DNA of 64,000 nt from Eucommia ulmoides (lineage: Eukaryota > Streptophyta > Magnoliopsida > Garryales > Eucommiaceae). A program made the position numbers and the translations under genes. Below the pieces are notes generated by a model. The model had not been told where the DNA came from, made no database searches, and was given only the letters and a program-made list of their open reading frames with translations. Location: the NCBI GenBank assembly GCA_016647705.1, contig CM028329.1:54453231-54517230 (forward strand), read 5' to 3'. Of this stretch, positions 1-12,749 are shown one piece after another (position 1 is the stretch's first letter; every line of letters starts with the position of its first letter).

Positions 1-1244
1 CCAATTCTTCAAATCTATAAAAATACATAAAATAAATCAATTCAACTAACTTAATTTATTCAAAGCAATAACAAAACTTAGATTAACGATATTAGATCAC
101 GTAAAATGTGACGCGATCACTTCACCAGATGATGTTCGTCGACCGGGATTACAAGAGAAAGCCAGTGCTCAGAACCAACGCCGATTCTCCAATCGGGCTG
201 TGTATTTTATGGCGTCGATTGTGAAATCGACGGCGGATCTGGAACCAACTGCAAACTAACAACACCAATTGTGAAGAAAACACCGGCGAAAATAGAGAAA
301 GCAGTTTGAAGCCAATATCCATGGAGCCATCATGTTTATATTTTCCTCCCATGGTTTCTCTCTCTCTTATATCTGGATTTCCAAATATGGAAATCCAGGT
401 CTGAAAGCACAAAATCATATGGCGCGGATGCTTCAGATCTGGATGGTGTGTGTTACTAGGGTTCCTGACATGAGGCCTATCATGACCTATCTTTTAATTT
501 TCTGAATTAAATTCGACCTTGATTCTGTTTACCATTTGATTTCTCGACCTATGCAGATTATTCTCAGTTTAGAAATATAATATTGTGTTTCTATGCTCTA
601 CTTCCCCTCTTCGAACTTTTTTTTTAAACATCCATTTTGTTGAAATTAGGGTTAAATTTGTTAATGTTTTGAGAAGCTCTGGATTTTCGAATGAGATATC
701 TTCAAAAGATTTAGGTGTTATAGTTGATGTTTCTGTACTGGACTGGTTATTATCAAATCTAAAATTTAATTTAGATGTATTTTTTTTTTTTCTATTTTTT
801 TCTAAAAGATGTTTGTGGTATAACAAGCAATGGAGATTGAAAAAACATGTGTTGCGATGCAACAACGTCGGCGAGTCCGTCTTACAGGCTGTTCTGTCAA
901 AAAAATTTAGCACCGTCTACCGTTGTCTTGGTTGTCTGTTCATCTTTGCGCAGACCTGTTCTTGTCCTCTTATTCTCTCTTTCTCTCTCTCTTATTAACG
1001 TTAACACACACACACACGAAAATGCGTTAATTTTAACATAGAGAAACCCAAACAATAAGAAGTTAATGCACACCCAACTTAATCACACAAACAACAAACA
1101 CAGTATAATCACGTTAGTGTTCATACACAAAATCCTAAAAAATAAAGATACGTTAACACCGCCTCGACTACCTAATCGGCGCAAATACTTAGGGTGAGTA
1201 GAAAACCACGCAATCAATGCTCTAGACATCTCAATCGCTTGATC
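1..1244. other. Unassigned AT-rich sequence, no supported gene
   Basis: I see no supported gene here. A minus-strand open frame of 89 codons (149-418) lies next to an AG-rich run, and overlapping frames of 114 and 137 codons lie at 569-998. None shows a recognisable domain, and the opposite-strand frames overlap one another, which is typical of chance frames. A short CT-rich then CA-rich microsatellite lies near 975-1016. The stretch could be old transposon sequence or the 5' side of a lost gene. Confidence 0.4.
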
Positions 1245-1625
1245 TGATTGACAAATCGAGCCCAAATCAAGCCCTAACCCTATTACTTATTTAAGCTTGA
1301 GTGAACTCGATGATTTATAGACACTGATTTCTTACGATGGCAATTGATGGCAATGGGGATGGCAATGATAGAACGGTGATGACAATGGTGGCAATGGCAT
1401 AGGGATAGGCATTGGGGGCGTGAATGATATGGTGTTGGGGACCTGATTGACAATTTGAGCCCAAATCAAGCCCTAACTCGAGTGAACTCGACAGATTTAC
1501 AGACATCAATTTTCGGCGATGGCAATGGCAATCGCAATGGTGACGGCGACTACGATCACAACAACAATAGTGATGATGGAACAATGGCAGAGGGATATGG
1601 CGTTGGGGGCTTGAATGGAACTAAC
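1245..1625 (+). repeat. Imperfect tandem duplication, about 190 bp, two units
   Basis: Two adjacent diverged units begin with a shared phrase containing GAGCCCAAATCAAGCCCTAA near 1258 and 1457. Both continue through a CTCGAGTGAACTCGA-like stretch into GGCAATGG-rich sequence and end with a GGCNTTGGGGGC phrase. The GGCAATGG motif is itself a short internal repeat. No coding function is evident. Confidence 0.65.
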
Positions 1626-2269
1626 CATACTGATTAAGAGTTTAATTGAATAATAATCCACAAATTTAATCTTGACCATTAGATCTAATCTAACCTGACG
1701 GATCAAAATGTCTATTGTATCATTCAATTTCTACCGTTATATATTCGATATAAGGGTCTAAAATGTCTAAAATATAAAATGTCTCTAGGTATAATCTCAA
1801 CCGTAATATATTCGATCCGACGGGTCAAAATGTCTCAAAATTTAAGGTGGCGTTGGTAACCATTTCTGTTCCCATCCCAGCAGTGAGATAGGAATAGGAT
1901 GGGATGGGATGAGATAAGAATTTTGTTTCCTTCTTGAGAGTAGAATCCCGTTTGGTAACTATAATTTTTTATTTTATTTTATTTTTATTTTATTTTTTGA
2001 GAAAAGAATCGCGTTTGTTAACAATTTTATCCTAAAATAAAAAAAATAAAAAATTGTTTTGAGAATATTTTTTTTGTTTTGGCTGGACAGCGGTAGCAGC
2101 GCTCGGTCGGTAACCGGCAGGTGGCAGGCTGGCAAACTGCCGCTGGCTCCAAAAATTGCCAGATGGTGGCTAGCGGCTACGGTGGCCAAACAGTGGGCGG
2201 CCGGCGATGTCGGAGGTTACCTGTGATGGTTGCCGGAGATGGCTACCGGCAGCGGCGACGGATGGCGGC

Positions 2270-3937
2270 TGATAGGTATGATCTACCTACGTATTTCCAA
2301 ACCGATTTTGTTAGTTTTAGAGTAGTTTTATAGTTATTTTTATATGTTTTGATATGTTTCTATTCTTTTTATATTAAAACAAGTGTATGGGGTGAAAATG
2401 TATGAAATCGGAGTATAAACGATTAAATCGTATCGAGAACGGTCGGAGAACGGTGGAAAAATTAGCAAGGCGGCACGATTCTGCAAACAAGCTCACCACC
2501 GCGGCGTCTAGACCACCGCCGAGGCGGTGAAGATGCTGAGAAGGCACCATTGTTGTTGAAACCTCACCGCCTAGACAGTGAACCAGCAGAATATTTTCCA
2601 CAGTCACCGCCTTCGCAAATCTTAACCGACATACTCCACCACCGCGGCGGTGGCCTCTAGGTGGTGTTAGATATTTATTTTAGATATTTTGTCTATTTAT
2701 ACCCATTTGCTCCCCTCTCATTTGCACACTCTGGCCATTAGAGCCCTTAAGGCTTAGTTTAGTGTATAGAGAGTGCTCAAACATATCCGAAGGAGAAGAT
2801 CAACACGCGGAGAAGGAGAATCGATCGATGGACGGTTTTAACGGCTAATCTTCAAATATCAGCTAAGTTCATCTGTTTTTTCCATTTATTTCTTATCTTC
2901 TATGTTTGTTTGAGCATGTTTAGCCTAATTTTAATTATATAAACAGCTATGGTCATAGATTAAACGTGGATTATGTATGGAATTAACATATTGTTCATAA
3001 AAACGTAGTTTTGGTTGAGTTGTGTTTCTTTGATGATTGTTCTTCAATGTTTGAGTATGTTTATCATATTGTTTGTTTATTATACTTAGAATGATAAATG
3101 GAGAATACAGGGTTTGACAAATCCTGGATTCAGATTAGAATAAACAAACGCCATGATCCAATAACTTGGTCGGGGTTAGGATTGTGGATTATCTATGATG
3201 TTGGGGCAAGACTCACGTGACCTAGGGTTATTAAGACATTGAGGGGGACTTTGACGTTGATACGAAATCATGTATTCCCCCGTCTTATACTCGGGAGAGG
3301 TGGCGGGGGAGTTTTAGAACTGAGATTATCGATAGGGTAAACACAACGCATAAAATCAACGACGGTGGGGCGAGACTCATGTGACGAGTCGTTAAGACGT
3401 TTAGGGGGACTTCTTCGTTGACTCGAAGTCATGTATTCCCTCGTCTTACACTCGGGAGAGGTGGCGAGGGAGTTTAGGAACTGAGGTTTTGTGTACAATT
3501 AATGAAGTTGGGACAAGACTCACGCAATCTAGGGTTGTTAAGACGTTGAGGGGGACTTCTTCGTTGACATGAAGTTGCGTTATATCCCATGTCTTACAGT
3601 CGAGAGAGGTGGCGAAGGAGTTTTAGATACCGAGATTGTCAAATAGGTCAAACACCATTATTATAAACTAAACGAAATCAAACGCGTTTAAATAAATAAA
3701 GTTAATCCCAAGATAATCCATCTCATAACTATCTCGTATTAGTAATTAATATAGTTAAATTTGTATTTTAGTGTTTGTATTAATTAATTAAATTTCATTT
3801 TTGTTGCCTAGATAAAGTCGGGTTATGACAATCGCGATACTCGATAGTAATGTCAACCAATCCATGTGGATACGATACTCGACCGAAAGGTCCACTATAC
3901 TAAAAACTTAATCCGTACGCTTGCGGTGAAAGTGGCA
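2270..3937 (+). mobile_element. Gypsy-like (Tat/Athila-type ends) LTR, probably solo
   Basis: The insert begins TGATAGGT and ends ACGGTGAAAGTGGCA-like (here GCGGTGAAAGTGGCA). It carries the phrase GTACGCTTGCGG near its end, which I associate with Tat/Athila-type gypsy LTRs. A promoter-like TATA sequence (TATTTATACCC, about 2694-2704) sits upstream of a conserved transcribed-like block. A reverse-strand relative occupies 52746-56548 and shares the start, the promoter block (GAGTGCTCAAACA) and the end. I could not find a clean 5-bp target duplication: the flanks are GCGGC and GCTCG. The outer ends and class are therefore less certain than the homology to the second copy. Confidence 0.55.
3199..3645 (+). 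repeat. Three tandem diverged units, about 145-165 bp, inside the LTR
   Basis: Units start near 3202, 3366 and 3510. Each contains a GACTCACGTGA-like phrase, TTAAGACGTTGAGGGGGACT, a GTATTCCC..GTCTTA phrase and CGGGAGAGGTGGCG. The related LTR at 52746-56548 has only one such unit (about 53060-53190), so the array expanded in this copy or lineage. Confidence 0.75.
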
Positions 3938-4239
3938 GCTCGTAAATTGCAGCCACCAGCAGCTGTGGATAGCGGAGGACGGTGGTCAGCCGGCAGCATG
4001 CGGCAACGGATGGCAAATATGAACAGTGGCGATGGTTTTTGGGAATGGAATAGGAATAATGAGAAACAACTTTTTTTTGTTTCTCATTTCTTTAGAAAAA
4101 GGTTGGCACAATTCTCAAATGGGAATGGAATGGGACCGGGAACAAAAATTACCAAATGCTATTCCTAAACAGAAATTTCAAAAATTTGAGAATGTGATGG
4201 GAATTTCTAGGATTGAAACGGTTACCAAACGGGACCTAA

Positions 4240-6479
4240 ATATGTTGTGATTAAACATGTGGCCGATTTAATTTATTTATTTATTTATTTGTTGTCATTT
4301 TTTGTTGTTGTTTTTTTTTTCTTTCCAAAATCACTTCGTTAATTGGTAAGATTTTGAGAAATTACACGTAGTACCCCATAATTATAAAATAATTTATATT
4401 AAATTCAGTAATTACATTAAACCCCCAAAAATAATCAAATATCCTTCATATCATAAATTTACAAAACGACCCAAAATATTAAAATAATATTTTCAAAAAT
4501 ATAAATTTAACATTTGACTCCAAAAATTATTAAGTATATATTAATACTACAAATTCAAAAAATCGTCCTAAAACTATTAAACTTATATAAAATATTTTTT
4601 TTTTCAAAAATATAAATTTTAGGGTATTACATAATGCTTATAATTATGTGTTCTAGTTACATGTTTATTACACATTATTATTGTGATTAATATAAAATTT
4701 TATAATTTATTAAATGACTTTATGAATTTCATTATAAATATATATATTATAATAATATTTATGTTTATAATTAGTGATTTTATTAATTATAATATTATGA
4801 GTATTTATTATTATAATAAGAGTTACATAATCTATACTCTATATTTATGTGTAAATGATGAAAGAAACTATAAAAAAAAAATGATGTAAAGAAATTTAGA
4901 TAAAATAGTGCAATACTATATGATGATAGTATATGAAATAATATGTTTTTATTGAAAACTAAAAATAGAGAAATGGTATTTTGTAATATTTCATGTCTAT
5001 TATATACTTGATAATTTAGAGGCAATAGGATTCGCGTTCGGTTTAATATAGGGATGTCCTACTACACTTTGACTTCCTCAATCGTTGTATCTTGGGAAAT
5101 TGTTAATGTTCTTAGTTATTTAAGGAAATTGAAATTCCATATGAAATATATATATTATTTAATTTGAATTTATATAATTATGTGAAATTTTTCCCAACAA
5201 TATCTCTCAACCCGATGGGCCATATCTGTCTCTTTCCGCCTACAGCTCATTTGTCAACGCTTTTGGTCCAATGGGCCATGTCATCTTAGGCAATCCAATG
5301 GATTAATTTCAGAGGGCTTGTTAAACTATATGTCACTCAATTCTTTACAATGTCAAGATACATAGACAACTCTTTCGGATAATTGGTTGCACTTCATTCA
5401 TACTACATTTGTTCCTTTCTATCATAGCTACAATGACATTTCTCATGGAGCTAATATCTCGCCGCGTAGCGTTGGGTTGGGGGTACATTTTATAGAATTT
5501 CATTGATAGAGTCCTCTGCCATAGACTAAGACATATTTTATAGGGAAATTCCACCAAATGTCTCATCTCATAAAGATACCACTTTACGGGATCCTGTAAC
5601 AGTAATTTTTTTACATATGAGATAGGACCTACAAAGTGGTTTTTGAAATCTTGGGACCTCTCAAAAAGTTTTCCTATTTTATATGGGTTTTCGTTGCATA
5701 TTGCCGTAGCCATGGGGTGACGCACATTATATAGTTGTTTCAAAAGTATTTCAAAAATATAAAAATCTACCGTTTTCAAATATTGACATCTTGAAATGTG
5801 GTACCTCATTCATTTTTATAAAATGTGGAAATCTACTATTTTCAAAATATATATTTTTTTTAAAAAAGGTATATTTTTGTCTCTTCGATTTCAAGAAAAA
5901 TTATTTGCGTTTCTCCATATTTCAATCCAATGATATGGTTGAGGAATCTAAAATGAAAATAAATAAAATTTTATTTATGTTTCTTCATATTTCTATCCAA
6001 TGGGATAATAGAGGAATATATATATATAAAGAATCCGATTATGTTTTCTCATATTTCAATCTAATAAGGTGGTGGAGGAATGTATAATGAATATGTTTCT
6101 TTGTATTTCTACCCAATGAGACATTGCACCACCTATATTATCGATTCCCATTAAGAAAAAGAAAGATATATACATTCTTTGCAAATATACACTATTTATA
6201 TACCTACATAGAACTTACAATAAATTTTCTTTTCTGCTTCATCTATACCCTAAAAAAATTTAAAATACAAAAGAACAAAGTTAGACATGAAAAATTACAC
6301 TGAAAAAAAAAGAGAAGTAACTCATTGAAAATAACTCAAATAATTCTCACATATGAATAACTCATAAAAAAAGATAAATATTTAAGGTTATATAATTTAT
6401 CACCCATTGAAATCATTAAATTTAAGAAATACCTCTTAAACATCTTAGTAAACAAAAAATATGACCAAACTAATGCAAT
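4240..6479. other. AT-rich intergenic sequence with short repeats
   Basis: From 4240 to 5200 I see only AT-rich sequence with homopolymers and no gene. Around 5905-6120 there are three diverged units of about 65-80 bp built on a TTTC(C/T)ATATTTC(A/T)AT-CCAATG-GAGGAAT pattern. The one longer open frame is listed separately. Confidence 0.5.
5345..5809 (-). other. Unrecognised 154-codon open frame
   Basis: This minus-strand frame of 154 codons lies in a patch that is less AT-rich than its surroundings. The translation has no motif, signal peptide or repeat that I recognise. It is hydrophilic to mixed, with several Cys, Met and Tyr residues. There is no obvious promoter, splice context or neighbouring exon. 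It may be a remnant of transposon or gene coding sequence, or chance. I do not assign a function. Confidence 0.15.
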
Positions 6480-6920
6480 TCTATCTCACAACAATCACGA
6501 ATAAAATGTTGAATGTAATAACTATATATCACATTCAAAAATGCACAAGAACTATTAACTACACTTGTAAGACTTGATTTTTGTATGTGTATATTTTTAT
6601 TTCTATTTTAGAACATTTAAAAAAAAATATTGGATCTAATATGTTATTTAAAGTTTTAATTTAATTTTTTTGGGATTAGTATGCTAATTTTAATTTGACT
6701 TTAAAAGTTTTGGGGTTAATATGTAATTTAAGAATTATTGGTAAGAATTTTAGAGTTGAATAAATATTTATAACATTATCTTAGGATTATATATGTAATT
6801 AAAATAAAACTATCCTTCTATTCTTATCCAATGAAATTGAGATAAACTAAAACAAAAATATGAAATGGTGAGTAGATTTTTTTTATGAAGCCACCTCAAC
6901 ATGAAGAAAGGATGAGAAGG

Positions 6921-7240
6921 CACTACTAGAAAAAAACCTTTTTATCACGGTTAAAAACCGTGATAAAAAAGTTTTTATCACGGTTTTTGGTCCCAGACCA
7001 AATCGTGATAGTATGCAATGTGATTAAAAGTAGATTTTTTATCACAGTTAAAAACTAAGATAGAAGACTTTTATCACAATTAAAAACCGAGACGGTAGAC
7101 TTTTTATATATCTTGGTTTTCAAATGTGATCAAATTAAAAAAAAAAATGTGATTATTTGGACATTATTTATCTTAGTTTTGTATCAAACCGAGATTGTTA
7201 CCCTATTTTCTATCACATCTAAAAATTGTGATAATTTCTC
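6921..7240. repeat. CACTA left subterminal repeat array
   Basis: Within the first 320 bases the motif TTTATCACGG, its complement CCGTGATAAAA and degenerate forms (TATCACAGTT, AACCGAGA) recur in both orientations. The first pair forms a near-perfect hairpin at about 6950-6990. A matching array in the last 220 bases (10015-10220) supports the element call. Confidence 0.8.
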
Positions 7241-8470
7241 ATATATATATTAAAAAAAAAAAACAAAATAACCCACAATTTTATAAAAATACTACAAAAA
7301 TAACTAAAAATGAATTTCGCATTACATAAGAATTCTACGTTAACATAAAAAACACAACATTATCTTTAATACAAAAATCATAAACTTGAATTTCTATAAA
7401 TATAAATGTCTAAAATGTAAAATTAATATCAAGTATAAAATAAATAATAATAACTAACTTATGGTGAACTAATCTACCAATGTCTCGGTTGTAGAGCATC
7501 CAAATGTGAAGTTCAACTAACTTTTGTCATCAGGTGATTCAAAAATAAAGTCCAGTAGTTAAAAAAAACATTAAGTTAAAAAATACACTTGCAACTTAAA
7601 AAAAAAAAACACAGCTAGAAAAAAATAAAATTGCAGTTACAAAAACAAAATGCTTGAAAAAAAAATCGGCTAAAAAAATGTCATTATAATCACATTTAAT
7701 AAAATGTTGCATGCACAGTAAGTGGTAGATAAGAAGAAACATCATATCATGGTTGAATGTAAAAGTTTACCAAACTCGGACAGTAGGCTAGTAAGGACAC
7801 TAGCGATGTTCAAAACACAAGAAAAACATGAGCCAAACATATGTATTAAGCCAAAAATATGTATTAAACTATCTAAATACCTAAACTTAATCACATGTTA
7901 CTTCAATGTTAGGGAACATTGAAATTACTGCATATGAATTCATAAGAATACGAAAATATCAAAATCATTGTCCAAATTCTTGAATAAAAAAAAATGAGAG
8001 GGTGAAAAATGAATGTTGACCTTTTATTCAACATAAGACAACCACGTAAAGCACAAAAACCATTTGGATTCTATAAAATCAGCCACAACCAGGATATAAT
8101 TTATTTCTAAATTCACTTCAAAATGTCAACTGCAGAAGTACAAACACAGACACATGCATACCAGCAGAGTCTGAAATGATATAGCTCATTGGACAGCTCG
8201 GCATCATTTTCCCTGCACAAGAAAATCCATAAGATTATACAATCTCAACTTAAAACCAAAAACTGATGTATGATCATTCCTTTATTCGCTCATATATCTG
8301 ATGGCAAAAGAATGGTAATTATGATAGAATAATTTATCGCACAAATAATAATTATCATAAGTATGTTTCAGAAACTACTTTCTCATAATTATAAAGGCGA
8401 TTTTTGAAGTCTCGATATCCAGCTTCAAAATCTAGCCTCTAGAACACCACCAATTACCACATAATCATCC

Positions 8471-8797
8471 CTAGGCATAAGAAGTCAATAATTTGAGTTC
8501 GCAAACGTACTCTTTAGCATAAGTTGGGCTTTGTTGAATCGTTGAGATGTATATTTCTTTCAATAATCTACTTATCATTGCATATTGTCTCCAAAAAAAA
8601 AAAGAATCTGTTAGGAGAAACAAAAAACCTATATCAACTATCACTAGAGAATTATAAGAATAAATGTAAGGAACATCTGCTGAATCAAAATCATAAGTTG
8701 AATGTAATATAAATACAAGGACAATTTCTCCTAACAGATTTTTATTTGAGACATTCAACAAGCAAGAATTCAACAGATGTTTTACTTCGGCAGACAT
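8471..8797 (-). other. Unrecognised 108-codon frame inside the CACTA element
   Basis: This minus-strand frame has no transposase motif and no domain that I recognise. Short direct repeats nearby (an ATTCAACAAG-type phrase near 8753 and 8796) suggest local duplication. It is most likely non-functional internal sequence of a non-autonomous element. Confidence 0.12.
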
Positions 8798-10579
8798 TCA
8801 ACAAGTAACAACTAGAAGATATTAAACAAACATTTTAATTCAAAGAGCAACAATCCTAATCAAAATATGTAGAATATATTTTATTTTACATTTGATTGCA
8901 ATCAATAATGTCAAAACAACTCAAATTAATTAGATTTTGTAATGAAATGAACATTTTACCTCTGGGTATTCTTGATTAGCCAATTGTGCTACAAATTTCT
9001 GATAAAATTGAAAAATAAACAAAGAAATTAGTAAATTTATTAACTTCATTAATGGAACTGAGAACAGAGCAGAACTGAAACTGAGAACATAGCAAAAATA
9101 AAATAGAAATCTGGAAACATAAATTGGGAACATAATAGAATTAGGGAACAAAACTGAGCAGAATGCTTGTCCATAGCAGCAGTAATTTCATAACATAAAA
9201 TCAAGGTTACCAAATCCATTTTCGAATCAACGATAGTATATGTTAATACAACTAATCAGAGTTAGGGTTCTAGGGGAAGAACGTACTGTATTGGGAAACA
9301 TCGAGAGAGCACTTACAGGTCGCTCTCAGTCGTCTTTTCGATACCAACAAGATTTCGTCTACTTCTCCAGCCTACGATGCCTTTCCATTGTCATGTGGAT
9401 GATTCGTAGTCGCAAATTGACTGGGGTCTTTCTCCACCATCGAAGCAATACCAAGAGCTGAGATGGAGTCTCGATTGCCTTCACCTGATCGGATTTTTTT
9501 ATCAATTTAGTCGGAGGAACCCTAAATTGGTGCCATTATATCAATTTATGGTTGTTCAGTCGGGAAAGAGAGAAAACCTACAATGATGATAAATCGTGGA
9601 GGAGAGATAACTAGGGCTAAGCATGAGGAGCCATACCAACTATTTCATGTATAACCGTGAACCTTAATTAGTGAGCACGGTGGCAAATCGAGTAGAGAAT
9701 TGCAGTGGCCAGCGAATCGAGAGCAGCGGCGTGAGATTTTTAGGTTTTGGCCAAGGTTAGATTGTGAGAGCAAGGAAAAGAGAGAAGGCAAAGATCGTAA
9801 GAGAGAGATCTAGAGGAATGCTTCAGTTCAGATTGGAGGCAGAGATTGTGAGAGAGAGAGAGAAAGAGAGAGACTTCGGTTCGGATAAGAGTAGAGAACA
9901 GAAATAGGGGTGGCTGCTAGGGTTGATGAAGGAGATGGATACACGAGGAGCGGGAACACCAAATTAGACCAACGTTTTTTTTTTTTCCGCTTGTTTTAAG
10001 TTCATTTCAGAGCTAAAAATTAATTAATTACGCTTATAAATAATAAATGTGATAAAAGCTATCAACTTATTATCTTGGTTTATTAAAATAGTGAGATAAA
10101 AAATATTTTTTATCACAACAAATTTTAAGTGAGATTATATCTGATTCATATTGTTACAATCACGGTTTATTTGAAAAACGAGATGAATTATATTTAGTAA
10201 GCGTGATAGAAAGGCTTTTTTCTTGTAGTGAGGGAATGTGGAAGCCAAAAAAAAAAAAACCAAAACCAAAACAAAACATGCATAGAAAAATGGGTTGAGA
10301 TGGATCTTGTTTTCCATCTATATATATGTGTGTTTTCACTATAACTCAAGCCTTCATTTGTTCTCTCCCTCTCTCTAGCTTACTTTCTCATGTAAGTCTC
10401 CTCTCACTCTTTTCTTTCCATGTTATTAAGTGTTTACATATACACATATGTGTGTATATATATATATAGATGGTTACTATATATGTGTGTGTTTAACCTA
10501 TATATACATGTAGATAATATACATACATACATAGAGATATATTTAATTTATGAATAATTTAAATTAAAGAAAGAATTGT

Positions 10580-11268
10580 AATTTTATTATAATGATATTT
10601 TTGGTATTTCATTACCTAGTAATATTCTTAATAGTTAGTTAATATTCTTTCTGCAATTAAATTATAAATTTATAAATTTTATAAATTTAACTATAATATT
10701 TTAGTTGTAAAATTAATATTCGGTTAGGAAAATAGAACCTTTAATCTTAATAAATTTTATATAATTAAAAAATTTGGGAATGGAAAAAATTGCATTTAGT
10801 TTCATACATCGCATTTCAAATTTATTTAGTTAAATTCTTAGTTTTCGCCCCTGTCGTATGTTAGGATTTCAGGAGATGTTATCTATGTTAGTTTTTCAAC
10901 AGTTGCATGTTAAATTTGTAACTTTATAATGATATTTTTGGTATTTCATTGCCTAGTAATATTCTAAATAGTTAGTTAATATTTTTTCTGCAATTAAATT
11001 ATTAATTGATCATGATAAATTTTATAAATTTAACTATAATATTTTATTCTTAAAATTAATATTGGGTTGAGAAAATAGAACGTTTAATCTTAATAAATTT
11101 TATTTAATTAAAAAAATTGGGAATGAGAAAAATCGCATTTAGTTTCATGCATTGCATTTCAAATTTAATTAGTTAAATTCTTAGTTTACACCCTGTAGTA
11201 TATTAGGTTTTCAGGAGATGTTGTCTATGTCAGTTTTTTAACAGTTGCGTGTTCATTTTGTAATTATC
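10580..11268 (+). repeat. Tandem duplication, about 345 bp, two units
   Basis: The unit at about 10580-10924 is repeated at about 10925-11268. Both begin TTATAATGATATTTTTGGTA, pass through TTCTGCAATTAAATTA and TTTCAGGAGATGTT, and end at an AACAGTTGC-GTT phrase. Divergence of around ten percent by eye suggests an old event. The inverted partner near 49440 lacks this block. Confidence 0.8.
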
Positions 11269-11269
11269 G

Positions 11270-12486
11270 ATGTGAGTGTACTGTCTTCTATGTAAATTGT
11301 CAAATTATACTTTTATGCTAAATTGTGAAAAAGAAAATATTCATTAAAATGGACATTTTTTTTTTAACATTACATAGGTCAAGTGAATTTTTAAATGTAG
11401 AAAGTAACTTTTATTATTATCCGACTATGGAATAATATGATCCCGACAGGAGGGCATATCCTATAGAATGTTGTCGGTTCTAATAGGATGGCATATCATA
11501 TAGGGTGTTGTGTTGTGACCTAACATGAGGTCAAGTCTTGCAGGTAGTTGATATATATTGTTATTGTTGTTAATGTTATTTTTTTTTTGTTATTACATCT
11601 TTGTACTCACGCACCCGACTCACACACACAGATGGGATTGGTGACCCATACCCATATATGCGTGGGAGGGGAATTGATCCCTGACCACAAATGTGGGAGT
11701 TGTTGGCCATTTCCACTAAGGCCAACAACAAATCCCCGGCCATAAGTGGGGGAGTTGTTGACGGTGATGATTACCATCACTATATGGTGATTTATACTAC
11801 GTGTTGGCTCAGATATTGAATGACTCTGACACTGATATCAATATTAGATTGCACAGTTGTAAATGTTACAGTACCGTTATAACTCCTGATCTTGAGGTGA
11901 AACGATTATATGGTTAGTAGGAAATATGTATGTGGTATTTTATTATATATTAAAGTAATTTGATTAGTTGATTTAAATGCATTTATTTTATTATGATGAT
12001 AGTTGTGGGATTTTATTTCTACTCAGTATGCGGTTATATTTATATTTTAAAAACAGTGCTTGGAAATATGCTTGATTCATAAATTGTTTTTATATTTTGA
12101 AGACAGTATACCAATAAATATTTTATCTCAGGTTCCTCAACTAGATGCGAGTCCACTACTGACGTTAGGTAGAGTTCGAGGGAGGTGTTGTTTTATGTTT
12201 TTTTAGAGTTGATCAGGAAGGGTTAGGATTTTGTACTTTTGCTATGGAATATTTTTGGATATGTCTAATCTCAAAATTTTTATTTTATAATATTAAAATT
12301 TCAAACAGTTATGTATGTATCATTCTAGTTGGGTAACATCAAGTCGAGGGCACGCCTATTATTATTTTCATCCTAGTGGCACAGCGAAGGTGTGGTGGTG
12401 AAGTTATTTGTCTTACATCTACTTCTCCGTAAAAATAAAAAGAGAGTAACCGACTGGCGGCCTTGGGATACAGGATTGTTATAACA
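11270..12486 (+). mobile_element. Worn gypsy-type LTR remnant
   Basis: This stretch shares the ordered landmarks of the LTRs at 39211-42128 and 53818-56216: GTGAGTGTACTGTCTT, a GGAGGGCATATCC-type repeat, a GTACCGTTATAACTCC phrase, then a CTACTGACGTTAGGTAGAG phrase, and a 3' end in TAACA. The true 5' end is not clear. The inverted partner is at 48636-49330. Confidence 0.55.
11660..11765 (+). repeat. Short direct repeat with GTGGGGGAGTTGTTG phrase
   Basis: A phrase of the type CCACAA-TGTGGGAGTTGTTG occurs twice about 50-60 bp apart, separated by a GGCCATTTCCACTA-GGC segment. The inverted partner near 49373-49450 keeps the same doubled arrangement. Confidence 0.6.
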
Positions 12487-12749
12487 CTACAAGTGAATGA
12501 CAAATTTATTTATTTTTTAGATTTTTAGACTTACACCCATTATTAATCAACATATTAAAATGGGTCTCAAGGGAAAAGCCCATACCATCTTAAACCCATT
12601 GATTTATTTATTTATTTTTAATAAAAAATCATTTTAGCAAAACACACGCACGCACTTCGATGATGAAGAAAAACATATCTTGCAAGACCAAAATGGAAAC
12701 AATAACATAACTTGAAAAATAAAATCATTTGCTCAAACAACATGAATCA

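Larger units (their letters stand above)
1846..4236. mobile_element. Tourist-like (PIF/Harbinger-type) MITE, split by a nested LTR
   Basis: The left end is GGTGGCGTTGGTAACC and the right end, read in reverse, is GGTCCCGTTTGGTAACCG. Both are flanked by TAA (1843-1845 and 4237-4239), the target duplication expected for PIF/Harbinger-type elements. Inside each end are GGAATGG/CCCATCCC-rich subterminal sequences, and the core is GC-rich (about 2085-2270 and 3945-4010). A closely similar element at 26842-27441 has the same ends, the same TAA duplication and a GC-rich core. The core here is interrupted by a gypsy-like LTR at 2270-3937. No transposase is encoded, so mobility would have depended on an enzyme supplied in trans. 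Confidence 0.8.
6921..10230. mobile_element. CACTA (En/Spm-type) transposon, complete ends, non-autonomous
   Basis: The element starts CACTACTAGAAAAAA and ends TTTTTTCTTGTAGTG. It is flanked by the 3-bp duplication AGG (6918-6920 and 10231-10233). The inverted-duplication partner at about 49725-49735 has the uninterrupted empty site, with AGG present once. Subterminal regions repeat the motif TTTATCACGG and its complement many times, as CACTA transposase-binding arrays do. No transposase (TNPD-like) frame is visible. The right third (about 9240-9960, reading leftward on the minus strand) is gene-like, with CT-rich leader sequence and GTAAGT donor-like sites, so it may carry a captured or degenerate gene. 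A related end lies at 50931. Confidence 0.92.

Noticed and set aside
2265..3942. A target duplication GGCGGCT/GGCAGCT for the LTR at 2270-3937
   Set aside because: It would require moving the ends off the TG...CA boundaries and is not reproduced in the sister copy at 52746-56548.
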